64,000 bases of DNA, taken from the NCBI GenBank assembly GCA_011009095.1, contig VTPC01090562.1:236188-300187 (forward strand), given 5' to 3'. A model generated the notes under the pieces. It was not told the DNA's origin, searched no databases, and saw only the letters and a list, made by a program, of their open reading frames with translations. Shown here in pieces: positions 35,709 to 47,879 of the stretch. The stretch's first letter is position 1. Each line of letters begins with the position of its first letter. Position numbers and translations under genes: made by a program. Source of the stretch: Ignelater luminosus. Its lineage: Eukaryota > Arthropoda > Insecta > Coleoptera > Elateridae.

Positions 35709-38460
35709 CTGTTTTCTTTGTTTTTTTTTGCATTTCTAATTCATCTAATTGTGATCTGTGTCTTGTCGATTCTTGACCTTTTCTTAAAGATTGATCGGAT
35801 AATGATTGTTTATTAAGTAGTTGTTTTTCTTTTAGTGTTAAAGACACATCTGAAGCTGAAGAACTTAGCGATTTGTGCGAACCGTTTGGTGAGATTTCTT
35901 TGATTCTACTTAAATGTTCTTTAACATGCTTTAGCATGCTCTTCTTTTTTAACATTGTTCGATTGTCATATGGATCTCGGTTTCTTTTGCTACTTGTTCT
36001 TTTTACTGATGTCGACAATTGTGACGCGTCTGACGCATCGGATGCAAATGATTTTCCAGATAATTCTGATAGGTCAGATAATTGTGATTGTATTGATTCT
36101 CTGGATGTTGAACCTAGAGAACCATCTTCTTCAATAGCAAGCTTCTCAGTAAATTGTTGCTGAAGTTTATGACAACAAAAAGGTTTCTCATATATTGTTT
36201 GAGGTACTCGTACTTGTTTGGGAAATTTATGCAATTCTTCAAAAACTGTTCGTGAAACATTCTTAAATGATTGTGGTTTAGTTGTCGATAAAAATATTTG
36301 TGATTTCTTTAAATGTTTTTTCATGGCTTTGGGCCAAATAGCGTCATTTGTTTGAGTTAATTGGCTTGTTGCTAATGTACTATAATTGTCTGAGAAATTT
36401 TCAAATTGTTGTTGTGATGTTTCAACACTTTTTAGTTCGGGGGGCGGTGATACTGTCCTTCTTGGAATTGAAGATTTGTAGGAAGGACGGCTGTGTATGT
36501 TCGTAACTTCTTTAGTTTGTTTAAATGATGCATCTTGATATGTCGGATTAGATAACGGTTTCAGTAATTCTTCTGGTAAAGCCCCTTGTGAGGATATATA
36601 TGTTTTAAGATGTGATCTCGTTAATTGTTCCATTATATTTTTAGGCAAAACTGAGCCTGAAATCTCTACTATTATCTTTGAAGGTTTTTCTAATTGATTT
36701 TCATCTTGCTTTTCCACCTTAAAAGAGGGCTCACAACATACGTTCGGTGCATAAGATACCTTGAGTGGCTTAAATGACGATTTATTTACACTCTGCAGGG
36801 TTAACTTGTCTAATCTTGATGGAAACGATTTTGCCGAAGCGTGACTGGAAGTTACATTTGGTAATTCTTCACCGTGAGATTTTTCAGATACTGATCGTGC
36901 CTTCTTTTCGTGTAATCTTTTTAAATTTTGATTAAATGAATCAAAAGAGTCCTTTGGTCTTAGAGGTGGTTTAATTAGATTATTTCTTGAAAATTGAATC
37001 TCGAATGTCTCATCTATAGCTGAGGACGAATCACCTGTAGTTTCTTCTGATTTTGTTGAAAGTTGTTCGGAAACCTGCCTTAAAGGTTCTTTGCAACATT
37101 CTGCAGTTCCTGGACAGTCATATGGCATTTTCATTATTGATTTTGGTAAGCATTTATCTTGTTCTTTTGATTTTCTTGGTCGTTTTTCTGTTCTTTTTAA
37201 CGATATATACAATTTTTCTGGTGTATACTGTTGTGATAGCAATTTCTCTGAAAGTATATTAGATGATTCTTCACGAGACTTTGCTACAGACGTAAACGTT
37301 GCATCATCTCTCGTAGGACTTACAAAGTTTGCATTTAATGCTTTAGATCGTTTAAGCAATTTTGATTTAGCTAATTCCCCTTGTATTGCTTTTTGTTTTG
37401 CCGTTTCTCTCAAGTTTAATAACTCTGTGCTGATTGATTTATTATTGATTGAGTCTCTAAAAGACTCGTCATCTGCTGTTGGTTTTGTAATAAATGTTCT
37501 TGACTCCTTTAGTGACGATAATTTTGCAAAATTTTCCGGGGTAAGTAACGATGAAGCCGTTGCTCCACAAAATGGGCAAGTGTAAAACTCATCTTTATCT
37601 TCTAGAAAATCATTTGATGATTCGGAACTCTGCTTTGCTAACATTTCTTTGTGACTTGTTTTCTCAGGTAGGGGTCCTCCAAATTCGCGTTTCAATCTTT
37701 CTTGTGTCGGCACTCGAAGCACCGAACTGAGCATTGTTATTTTTGAATTTTCATATTTATAAAAAGAAGTTGTTGGTGAATTTGGGTTTTCTGGAGTCTG
37801 TACTTTTGCAAGTTTGTCTGAACTTTGATTGAGCTTTGTAGATGTAAATTCATCACATACAATTCCCTGTTTGTTTAATGAGTTTGGTAAATTTGCACAG
37901 TGGTCAGATACTTGTTCTGAAATATTTTTGCATATGATCTCATCTGAAATTTTTTCGGAAAATCCCGAAGTTTGTGATTCAGTTGGTTGCAATTTCTGCT
38001 GTAAAGTTTGTTCGTGGCTGGATATATCTGATGTTATGATAAATTTGCACGTACAAATTTTTTTAATTTTTTCTTCCCGTTTTCGTTGTTGCGATAGGGA
38101 TAAAGAAGCCAGTTCGATTTCAGAATCAGTATGGTTTTTATACTTCTTAGATTTTTTATTACGTGACTGCGATTGTTGACCTAAAGATGAATTATTTGAT
38201 AAATTATCAGTCACATTTACAACTTTCTCGTCTTCGCGTAGGTTAATGGTGTTAGGAAAAGATTCTGTGGACATAATTTTTCCTAAAGGCAACCGTGAAG
38301 AGATTGTTGGGTAAGAAGCGTTGACTGCTAGAATGGAAGGTTCTTCTAAAATGGATCTTTCAAAAATCTCATCGGGATCAACCACAATAATAAAATTTCC
38401 GGGTTGAATATTTCGATTCTTTCTGTTTTGTTTTGGTTTCGCCGAATAAGCTTGCCCCAT
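35686..38460 (-). CDS. Large intronless frame: disordered, Ser/Lys-rich protein with possible N-myristoylation, function unknown
   Basis: A 924-codon frame starts 'MGQAYSAKPK'. Gly2 with Ser6 fits the N-myristoylation consensus, so membrane anchoring is possible. An ordered-looking patch 'NFIIVVDPDEIF' follows (residues 22-33). The rest is rich in Ser, Lys, Gln and Glu and looks disordered. Scattered cysteine motifs stand out: CTC (136-138), CPFC (295-298), and Cys-Cys pairs at 455-456, 575-576 and 762-763. One short motif, 'SKIIVEISGSVLP' (594-606), looks conserved. The long frame without introns is unusual beside its intron-rich neighbours, so a retroposed or germline-type gene is possible. 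The frame ends at an A9 tract and should continue in the -1 frame to 34842. Antisense frames within it are shadows. Confidence 0.8.
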   Translation of the reverse strand: MGQAYSAKPKQNRKNRNIQPGNFIIVVDPDEIFERSILEEPSILAVNASYPTISSRLPLGKIMSTESFPNTINLREDEKVVNVTDNLSNNSSLGQQSQSRNKKSKKYKNHTDSEIELASLSLSQQRKREEKIKKICTCKFIITSDISSHEQTLQQKLQPTESQTSGFSEKISDEIICKNISEQVSDHCANLPNSLNKQGIVCDEFTSTKLNQSSDKLAKVQTPENPNSPTTSFYKYENSKITMLSSVLRVPTQERLKREFGGPLPEKTSHKEMLAKQSSESSNDFLEDKDEFYTCPFCGATASSLLTPENFAKLSSLKESRTFITKPTADDESFRDSINNKSISTELLNLRETAKQKAIQGELAKSKLLKRSKALNANFVSPTRDDATFTSVAKSREESSNILSEKLLSQQYTPEKLYISLKRTEKRPRKSKEQDKCLPKSIMKMPYDCPGTAECCKEPLRQVSEQLSTKSEETTGDSSSAIDETFEIQFSRNNLIKPPLRPKDSFDSFNQNLKRLHEKKARSVSEKSHGEELPNVTSSHASAKSFPSRLDKLTLQSVNKSSFKPLKVSYAPNVCCEPSFKVEKQDENQLEKPSKIIVEISGSVLPKNIMEQLTRSHLKTYISSQGALPEELLKPLSNPTYQDASFKQTKEVTNIHSRPSYKSSIPRRTVSPPPELKSVETSQQQFENFSDNYSTLATSQLTQTNDAIWPKAMKKHLKKSQIFLSTTKPQSFKNVSRTVFEELHKFPKQVRVPQTIYEKPFCCHKLQQQFTEKLAIEEDGSLGSTSRESIQSQLSDLSELSGKSFASDASDASQLSTSVKRTSSKRNRDPYDNRTMLKKKSMLKHVKEHLSRIKEISPNGSHKSLSSSASDVSLTLKEKQLLNKQSLSDQSLRKGQESTRHRSQLDELEMQKKTKKTDAVVSNS
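35721..35729 (-). other. A9 homopolymer with apparent frameshift
   Basis: Nine A's on the coding strand separate two frames that read as one protein if one A is removed. The most likely causes are a sequencing or assembly error in the homopolymer, a real null or length allele, or slippage on the A-run. The sequence alone cannot decide. Confidence 0.75.
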
Positions 38461-39692
38461 AGATTTTCTTCATATTATCTAAACACGAATACCGAGAATT
38501 TTGACATACTGGTTTATTATATAACTTAATCAATTTTGACACTTTGACAGTTGGCTTTAATCTGATTTTTTTGTATTTTCCTCGTTTTTATTTGTTGTTT
38601 GAAGGTTGTTTACATCGAGGGGATATCAAAGTCGGCGAGAGAAAACATATTTTCTTTTTTCTTTTACCTGTTTTATTAGGCCAGGCACCAAGTTGAAAAA
38701 AAAATCTATAAAACTCGGAAATAATTCTGACTAGAAATTTTTCTTCACATAATGGTCCTTTAGGGTGTCTTTATAAAACTTTGAAGTTTTTCACCCTCAA
38801 CGGAGTCGGCGTCCTACCCTCTGGGATTGGGGAAAGGGGCAGAAATGAGTTTTTTGCCCGTTTCTCGGTTTGTTATCGACTTTACGGCAAAACATCTATA
38901 TACAGAATTAAAGCTAATTAAATTTTCTACAAAAAAGGTGGCCCAACGAAAATGAAACAGACTGAATAACTTCCACAAAAATAATATTTTGAAAAAACGG
39001 AAAAATACGTCAATTTGTATTGGAAGGGAGACATTTGTTGACGTACAATTCGGACCCTACATTTTAACCCCCTAGGGCAGGAGGGGCGTCAACCCTTCAG
39101 AGATTTCTAATAAAAAGGGGATTTAAGTGGCACATCATTAGAAAAGCCTTTGATTTCTCCATTTTGTCCGGCTTGAATTTTTAAATTTGGTCGATTTGCT
39201 TGGAAGACACAGGGTGTGAAATTTAAAACATAGGTTTCATGATTTTCAAATTTTTACATTTGACATTTATTCTCATAAATAGCCGAGTTTAGTATACTGT
39301 GTGGACAGATTTGTTTTGCCAATGCACGAATATATAAGAGCAAGCAAAAGGAAATAATATTATTAGAAATGAGATGGCACGTACCAGCAAAGTTCTACTG
39401 GCCAACTCGTTAGCATATTTATGCGTAAACAATCTGTCATAAATAAGCTCTCTTTATCCTAATGGCATTAGTAAAGTAGCCAAACTATTTACTGAACTTC
39501 TAGAGGTAAATTAAAAAACTTCAGTCTGTATGTTTAGACTACATTAGTAGGAGTATTCCCCTAAAAGTCTACTCCCGCTTGTTTCCCCTGTTAGACCTAC
39601 CCAAACATAGAAATTGCGGGTTCTTTGTAATTCTCTTTTAACTTCAAACCGGCTAGAGTTTTTTACAAATATTTCATTTTATTTCTAGAAGA
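38461..39692. other. Promoter side of the long gene, then repeat-like intergenic DNA
   Basis: The first 200 bases must hold the promoter of the long frame; no TATA box is obvious. 38700-39260 is less AT-rich, with runs such as 'GGGATTGGGGAAAGGGG' and 'CCCCCTAGGGCAGGAGGGG', and looks like an old repeat. No gene was seen. Confidence 0.4.
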
Positions 39693-40149
39693 ATGCTGAA
39701 CGGCTGGACTTCCGTAGGCCCGCTTACCACAAATCAGGCCAGTTGAGGTGTCATATTGTCAGGTTTGTCCAAAGGGTCACGCGGGTACATACTGAGTTTA
39801 GAAGCCGGAGAAACTCTGTTCAAAAGTTATGAGCATTTTTGTAAAGCGGTGGTTTCACCATTTCCGTATCCCTGTTTACCGGCTTCTCCGGCATCTAAAC
39901 TCAGTATCCTCATGACCCCCTCGACAAGCCTGACAATATGACACCTCAACTAACCTGATCCGTGATAAGCGGCGATACGGAAGTGGTGGAACCGGCGCTT
40001 TAAAAAAATGCTTATAACTTCTGAACGGGGTTTCTCCGGCACCTAAACTCAGTACCCCCCGTGACACTCTCGACAAGCCTGACAATATGAAACCTTAACT
40101 GACCTGATCCGTGGTAGGCGGGCATACGGAAGTCGTACCTGCTGAACAT
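39693..40149. mobile_element. Fold-back element with sub-repeats
   Basis: The left arm ('CTGGACTTCCGTA', 'TCAGGCCAGTTGAGGTGTC', 'ATATTGTCAGG', 'TACTGAGTTTAG', 'GCCGGAGAAAC') recurs on the opposite strand at the right end ('GACTTCCGTATGCCCGCC', 'CATATTGTCAGGCTTGTCGA') and once more in the middle. The element is an inverted array of one roughly 150-190-bp unit and is GC-richer than its flanks. It has no coding content; the frames 39756-39941 and 39876-40085 are by-products of the palindrome. Confidence 0.8.
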
Positions 40150-40723
40150 TTATAGATAAGTAATTACGGAGTGCATTGTATATTAGTTAAAATATTTGCT
40201 GAAAACTAAATGTTAGTTTTATTTTGTTTTACATGCTACATATATTAACTCCTATTGTGAGGTGAATCAATGGACACAATTAATCCATTTCTTGATTTAA
40301 TATTGGTGTTTTTAGAGTTAATAATGAGATTAAACCTTACCGTCCTGTTTATGTCCGTGATGGTTCTGGACTATGATTTGGCAAATGCTAAGTGCTCCCG
40401 TAGTTCACCACTCCATCTATTTTTATTACCATCGAATACCTACAGATTGATTTTCTAGTGGCATTATTTCAGTGCTTTTGTTTGACCTTATTTAAGAAGA
40501 GTTTCAGGATGGCACTTGTTTATTATTATTTATTACCATTTAGAATTATTATTATAATATTTCTTACTTTCTTTTCGTGTTTTGTGTTACAATGTTTTTT
40601 TCTGACGTATTGTTATTTATAATTATTAATTTTATTTTTACTTAATTAATTAAAAGCTTTCGTAAAGGTGATTTACAAATAATCTCTAATAGGGAAAAAT
40701 CGACGGTGGCTGTCTCAAAATAT

Positions 40724-41316
40724 GTACAAGGTGATCATTTTAAAACTTCCCACCTTGAATAACTTTTTAATTAGTAAAATTATCAAAAATCACTGAAACG
40801 CTTCGAGCTTGTTTTAGAGGGGGACATTTAACAACCTACTCTAGTCAGTTGGGAAACTTTCACTTTCTTCCCCAACCACCCCCCAAAATTTTAAACGGCA
40901 CTACCCCATGTGTGATATATCATTTTAAAGGGTATGAAATTCTCAATTTTTTACATTAAAGAAAATTAAAATCGGTTCAGCCGTTCGTGAATTAGAGCCA
41001 AAAATGTATTTAATTCAATCAATACGTTTCTGTCTCTAGTTCACGAACGACTGGGCTGATTTTAATTTTCTTTGATGTAAAAGATTGAAAATCTTATACC
41101 CTTTAAAATGATATATCACACATGGGATAGTGCCATTTAAAATTTTGGGGAGCGGGTGGTTGGAGGGGGGGGGAGGTGAAAGTTTCCCAAATGACCAGAG
41201 TAGGTTATTAAATGTCCCCCTCCAAAACAAACTCGAAGCGTTTTAGCGATTTTTGATAATTTTACTAATTAAAGAGTTATTCAAGGTGGAAAGTTTTAAA
41301 ATGATCACCCTGTATA
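40724..41316. mobile_element. Near-full-length fold-back element, about 590 bp
   Basis: The left arm starts 'AAGGTGATCATTTTAAAAC' and the right arm, on the other strand, 'AGGGTGATCATTTTAAAAC'. Pairing runs for about 260-270 bases per arm, through 'AAAACGCTTCGAG'-like, 'CATGTGTGATATATCATTTT' and 'CGTTCGTGAA' landmarks, leaving a loop of a few tens of bases around 41000-41035. The outer end 'TATACAGGGTG' is shared by several elements here. If transcribed, it would give a long double-stranded RNA hairpin. Confidence 0.9.
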
Positions 41317-44300
41317 TACAGACGTATAATTTCTAAAGAACGTATCTTTGCTGGTCGAGTGAGAGAACCAGGCTATATGTCTTCTGGAAGTTGTGGTTGA
41401 TTTGTTTTTTGTTACAGCTAAACCTTTACAAGGGTAAATTTGTGCAATAAAATTTAGCAGCACTGAAGGGCGACGGTACGTAAAATTTGATGTTGTCGGC
41501 CAATATTATGACAATAAAAGATAAATACTTTGGAATACGTCTACCAATGAGGTGGTTTATATCATCAAATGTCTCTAAAATAAAGGTTAATTGCTTAAGC
41601 TAATTTCTTGGGCCAAGTCTTCGATTAACTTTTATGTGTTAATCGTTTCGATAGAAGTACATAACTAACTTATGCCATAGCTAAATTAATAACTGATCTA
41701 GATACTGTAATTCTTCATTCCAGAAACAGATTATGACATACCTACATATGTATTTAACGCTTACTAGCTGCAGTTGGTTAGAAAACGTTTTCCATAAAAA
41801 CTTTGAATTTGTAGGTTCTCAATTCTTTTCTGTCCGGTTCCCAAATTCTTGAATCTATTAAAATCTTTGTTAGGAAATCAGAGATGTGACCCAGTTTATC
41901 CTAAGTAAACCAAAAAAGAAAAACAATCCCGCGTGTCTTAAGTAAAACTCGAAAACGATTGAAAGTAGTTAATACTTAAATTGGCAAATAAATAAGTTGA
42001 TTACGTGGTTCTGTCGGTATAAAAATGTTAGTGTGCTTAAATGCGCTTTAACAATCCTCAACTGCATAAAAAATTCGACGATCTAGAAAAATATAACTTG
42101 CTTTGCATTGCATCTATTTTTAAAGATACTTCGTTTTTGCTAGATTGCAGGAATATTTAAAGCTGTTCTTGTAAGGATACCTAGTTTCCGTTCGATTTAT
42201 AGTTAAAATTTACAAACCTGACGAGGGGCAATTTGATAAGACTTAAAAGAAAAACTTGTTTCTGCTTCGATAACAATAGACATCTGCAAGTGGAAAACAA
42301 TATTGACATTCCGAACTTGTCTTTCTGTTTCGAATCCCTTCCTAATTAGTGCAATCAAGCAACACGGAGATCGAGTAGTGTGAGCTCAAACTTAATTAGA
42401 GCCTCGAACTGTTTTCAGTTCTCATTTATTTTACGTAAATAGGAAGGTAATTGTCAACGTTGTTTACTTTAAGGTTGTTTTTGCACGTTTCAAATGCCAC
42501 AAGCTCAAGAACCCTCCAAAAAACTCTGTTATTAAGAAAAAAGCTGTTAAAGTAAGTTTAACATGATAAAAAATGTGAAAAAGCTCAGCTTAATTTTTAT
42601 TTCATTTGCCTGAAGTAAATTTTTAACCTAGAAATGTAAGTATGTATACTTTTCAGCGGAGTTTAAAGCGAAACATCAAGGACAATAGTAAATCCCTCAA
42701 TCGATAAATGAAGAAGCTTAGCCTGTTCTTTCAGTCGTCTCTACCTCTTAAAGCTTCTGAAAAGTGACACTTCCTCTTGCTTGGTCTTCCTTTTAAAATT
42801 GCGACCTTGTCGTTAGTAGGTGGCGCTTTTGTATTCTTTGAGCGGTTTCCACGCTCTTAGTAAGGCTTTAAAACTTCAACCGGGGTCGAAGATGCGACAA
42901 TCACACTAAATAAGCTCGACCCTATTCCCATTAGTCGAAGTTTCATTAACGGGATTTAAAAAACGTTTGAGGATAAATTTTTTTTCTCCATATACTATAC
43001 ATTATGCAGCAGTAAAAAATGAAAGGCAATCGCTGATTGATGTTGTATAATCACATTCGACGGGGAAGTGTAAGACGAATGGTCGACGTAATTAATTGAA
43101 ATTCTCTTCTTCCTATCGTTTGCCCCAGATTTGATAGCGGAGGCGTGAAAGAAGCTATTCGTGAAGGAACCGTCTAAGAATCTCGATGAATTTTCGTTCG
43201 CATAATTATTCCATTTATAAAAGAATTATAGGTAGCAAGAATGAACCCTAATTTCATACCACAATAATCCCTGATGGGATATTATTTTCGGATAGCCATT
43301 TCCTTTCATTGTGTTATCCGAGTCTCCCCTCAATATGCCATTTTTTTTATTTGATAAGAATTTGTAATGTCTTACGGAATTTCTAGAAGAAAGATTAGAT
43401 AGATAAAGTTTCTCACATGGAGCATTGGGGAAATGCTAAGATCACCGCGAAAAAATAAAAGCGCACTAGATAAAACGGAATGCCTAAGATGAGGATTCGT
43501 ATTGATAAATGATTTGCTATTTCCGCGGTGATTTCCACAATTGCTCACCGATGAAGTATTTCTAAACCTACATATATCAGAACCCAATTCGTTTAGTCTT
43601 TAAAGGTTACATTTTTTCTTGCAATATGTCAACTGCAGTATATTAGGTATACTAAATGAGAAAAATTATTTGTTTCTGAAAAAATAACTTTTCTTCTTCA
43701 AGTTACATAACTTCGATTGTAGTGTAAGAATGTAAAACGTAGTGTAAAGTGCAGAGGTTTCCTAAACCTCGTCGTAAAGGGTTTATTGGTACTTCAGATG
43801 TATTGTTTCAAAGCTGACACAATATCGAAAAACCATCAGGCACGCGAGCTTGTATTTTGTCGAAATGCTGAAGGATACACCATTTTGTCAAGTTATATTT
43901 TACTAGTATTCTTCTCAAGAAGAAAAAGTTTTTCAGCTGTGCGACCAAAATTTTACTTATTACTAATTAAGGTAGGAACAGGAAAGTTTGTAAGGTACCG
44001 ACACTTTCAAACTTTCAAGCGTTTCACATGCACATGTTAAGGAAGTTTTCTTGTTATGTAGTTATTTTCTTGTCTTTAACCTGACACCGCTTCGTATTAA
44101 TGAATATTAATTTTCCAGTAAAACGTTCGCGGTATAAGTTCAGGGTTAACAGGACCAACAGGACCCATTTATTAATCTCCGTAGAATTTAGCGTTAAACT
44201 TTGATGCTACTTTAATAAATACCTCATGATAATTGAGTATTTGCTCGACTGCAGTATAATACAGATTATAGTATACAGGGTGTTACAAATTCGAGTAGTT

Positions 44301-45605
44301 GTATGGGGATCTCAAAAACCGTAAGCGATACGTATTTATTTAAATTATTGCAAAGTTGCGCATTTATGTGCCTAACAACATGCCATTTAAAAAGTTTAAA
44401 AATTTTAAATATTTCCGGAGATATCCAAAAAAACCGAAATAATAATTTTTAGTTTTTAATTTCTTACGCCTTTGTTTTCAAATTTATTTAAAAACTAATA
44501 ACACATTATTAGAGCACTTTTTTTATGTTCTTTAAATCTGTGTAATCATTTTTTAGACACGACGTCTTGTATTTCAGATATCATCAACAGGGCAATCTTT
44601 TTCAATACGGACCTGGATTTCTTTTTAAGTTTTTGTCAAAAACTGGTTTTTAAATGTAAAATCCCATATTATATTTTAAGAAATTACGTTTTGTAGTAAA
44701 GAAAGTTATGCTTTTTTTATCGTCCAATTTTTTGCTAGTACGGTCCTGGATATTTTAATCAGGATTCGTAAGCTAAGACAAATTAACATAACTGTAAAGC
44801 TTGGTTTGATCAACATACTCAGTCTAAGTTTATTTAAACTTATTTTATTATTTTGTTTGCGTTAAAATGTATTTCAACTAACAAAAAGGAAAATTCACAA
44901 TAACAACAACTAAAACTAGACTGAAATACTGAGAAATCTGGATGCACATGAATAAAATCGAGAAAGATTTTACAGATATTTGATCACTTTGAAGTTATTA
45001 TCTACAAGAAACTAAACTTTCGGTCCAGTCATATGGGCGGAAACGTTACTCTGGTGAATTGTTTAATTCCTAGCATTCGATTCTTGAAGCCTTTATAGCA
45101 GACATTTTTTGCATAACAGTCGCCTGTTCCTCTAAAAAACGCATAACTTCTAGTTGCTGTTGTCTTTTTACGACAATCGTTGTGGAATCATCTTGAAACC
45201 CTATTTTCTTAAAGCGTTAGGACATTGAAAAGTGGCACAACATTTCGTCACCTCTTACAGTGGTTCAGTAACTTTAAAGTTTTATCTATTTTATTTAGAT
45301 TTACTTTGTGGAACTCCATGTTAATACAATTACAATAATTAAAACACAATATACCACTTATAATCTCAAATCTTCGTTGAATTTAGGTCAAGTTGGCTAT
45401 GGTTACCATAACAACTATGCGAATAAATTTGAGGTTATAAGTAGAATAGTGTTTTAATTATTATAATCTTATTAACTTTAAAGTCTTCTTGCTGCTTCTA
45501 ATCTGCTCCGCCATTTGTTATTCTGTTAAGTTTGCGGAATACAACTCAGGATCCTCTGTACAGCTGTGGAGCCGATACCAGAGACAGCCTCTATCATTTG
45601 GTATA
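41317..45605. other. Gene-free stretch
   Basis: No credible coding frame. 42200-43600 is of ordinary complexity without obvious repeats and might be unique, possibly regulatory, DNA. A 'TATACAGGGTGTTAC' element terminus starts at about 44275. A short inverted pair ('GATCACCGCG' against 'CGCGGTGAT') lies at 43430-43545. Confidence 0.4.
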
Positions 45606-45785
45606 GGTACACTACCCCAATAAAGAGAATGGGCACCGATAAGTGCCAGTTGTGTAGGCAAACCATCCTACACCATTACCATTACTTTCAAGCAGTGCAG
45701 TGCTCTCTGCAGGGAGCCTGTCGCAATTAGTTCTGCTTCATGGAATCTTTACCGGAAGGGTACCCGGGGTTTATGATATTTTGAA
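45606..45785 (+). repeat. Interspersed repeat family 5, copy a (inverted partner at 47451-47630)
   Basis: 'CTACCCCAATAAAGAGAATGG', 'AGTTGTGTAGGCAA', 'ACCATTACTTTCAAG', 'CTCTGCAGGG', 'CCTGTCGCAATTA' and 'GAATCTTTACC' appear here in order, and again on the minus strand of 47451-47630. Confidence 0.8.
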
Positions 45786-47450
45786 TTTTTAAATAAAACA
45801 GACCTGAAAATTTAACATTAATTTGTAGGTATGCGTATTTCTCAAGGAATTAATACGACTTCAGTTACTAATTATTATTGAATTGGTTCAAAAGATTGTG
45901 TGAATTAGAGCATTTTTTAATTAACACTAATCTTTAGATTTTATTGTCAATTAACTTTCAAAAAGTTTTAGTTAAAAAGGCATTAGTTTTAAGCATTAAC
46001 TTGAAGCTCGAATAAGATGCGTGCGGAATATAAAATCCACAGGAGAATAAGTATTCTATTTTTCTTTCAGCCAGCAATTCATGATGTATTTTCAGTACTT
46101 TTTGTCCATGTATATCGATATTTAACAATAACTTGCAGGAGGTGATGTTAAATGTAATACCTAACATTTATTTAAATAAATTACAGTGTAAACTAGTGAT
46201 GGGCATTCGATTATATGCTTATCTCGGTATATTTAAAAATCATTCGGACAATTCATGTTACTAATCATTTGTTACAGCTCAAGTAAAATCATTCGAAATT
46301 CGAACTGACCATTATTTAAATACTTATTAACGAAAATCTATTCGGGCAATCAATTTTACTACATAATCTTTTGTTACCGCTCAAACACCTGATATACTCT
46401 AACTGTAAAAGAGGTACTTAAACAAATGATCATTCATAAATGAAGATTTGAAACAGCTTCTAAATTAAATTTGTGTTATGAATGAGGAGTATATTCTTGT
46501 TTTCTATAGGACAGATAGACTTGGAAATACCCCTTACATCAAACAATATCCTGTTCGTATTTAGTAACACCTGCAATAAATCAATCATTGTTTTTCTAGA
46601 AAATGTTCTAAATGTCCCTAAAATATTCTAGCCCTAAAGCTGCTAAAGAAGATATTTAAAAATATAAATTGCATTCCATGAAAATAATTATATTTACCAT
46701 ATTTACACATTAAATATGTCAATAACTGGAATTTCCTAACGCATTAACAACATGTGTTTCGGTAAACACTGTAAGTTCAAAGGCGTACTCTTTATATTCC
46801 CAATTTGCCTGATCTTTTAAAAGATAAAAGTAATCGATCGCTATTTGTCAAAGGATGGTAATTAAATAGTAAGAAAATATATAAATAGACAGGACAGAAA
46901 ATGAATGGGTTTTATCAATAACAAGCTTATTTTCTTAAACATTGAATTCTGATTTTAAATACATTTGCTAAATAGGTAATAAGGAATATGTAAAAATTTT
47001 AAATTAAAACATTTTAGTTGTTTCCGTATTATTTGAAATGTGTGGATTACTAAAACTAAATTAACAAGCCATTACAGGATGTAACAATAGTTACAATAAA
47101 AAGTAGAAATAAAAATACAAAGATATTTAGAAAAACTCACGTGACCACAGATCAGACTTAAAATGTAAGTACTAGATTCTAAATCAAAGTTGTACTGGAT
47201 TGGCATCACTGTGTACTAAATCATTAAATTTTTAAAATTCCCACCAAGAAGACCCCCACTGTTGCCACTTCTCCAAAAGTAGCAAGTATTAAAAGCAAAT
47301 CTGAATATTTTATTTAAAAAAAGATTAATCGCAAATTACCTACGGAATCTCAAATTGTACTAGATCTAATACGAATGTACCACCTGAAACATCCCTGCCA
47401 CGGATGAACCTAGACTAATTCAATAAAATTAGTATTCCTTGAAAAGACTA

Positions 47451-47630
47451 AAATATTATAAACCTCGGGTGCCGCTCAGGTAAAGATTCAATGAAGCGAA
47501 GTTAATTGCGACAGGCGCCCTGCAGAGAGCCTGCTGCCTTGACTTGAAAGTAATGGTGGTGTTGCAGAATGGGTTGCCTACACAACTGCAAATATCTTAG
47601 AACCATTCTCTTTATTGGGGTATTGTACAT
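47451..47630 (-). repeat. Interspersed repeat family 5, copy b
   Basis: Inverted partner of 45606-45785, about 80-85 per cent alike by eye. The pair could be the long ends of one 2-kb element or two separate insertions. Between them (45786-47450) no coding sequence is seen. Confidence 0.8.
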
Positions 47631-47879
47631 AGATTATCATGGGTTATATGATTTTCCGTACGTCAGACACATTTTGCGGGTCTACCGTTATGAAAAGCCT
47701 GTCTGTGTTTTATTTATTTCCCTGCGGAATTGTGCAAACCAATTGAACGTTTAAGACGATCCAATACATTACTTTTGAGTAAACCAAAAATCATAGAATA
47801 AATCATTACTCACAGAGCTTCAAGTTAATTTTAAGTCGCTGCGATCTCTATCGACTATTCTACCGCTTACACAGGAAGT

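Noticed and set aside
35873..38179. Several plus-strand frames of 60-164 codons opposite the long minus-strand gene
   Set aside because: They are antisense shadows of the Ser-rich coding frame and have no recognisable content.
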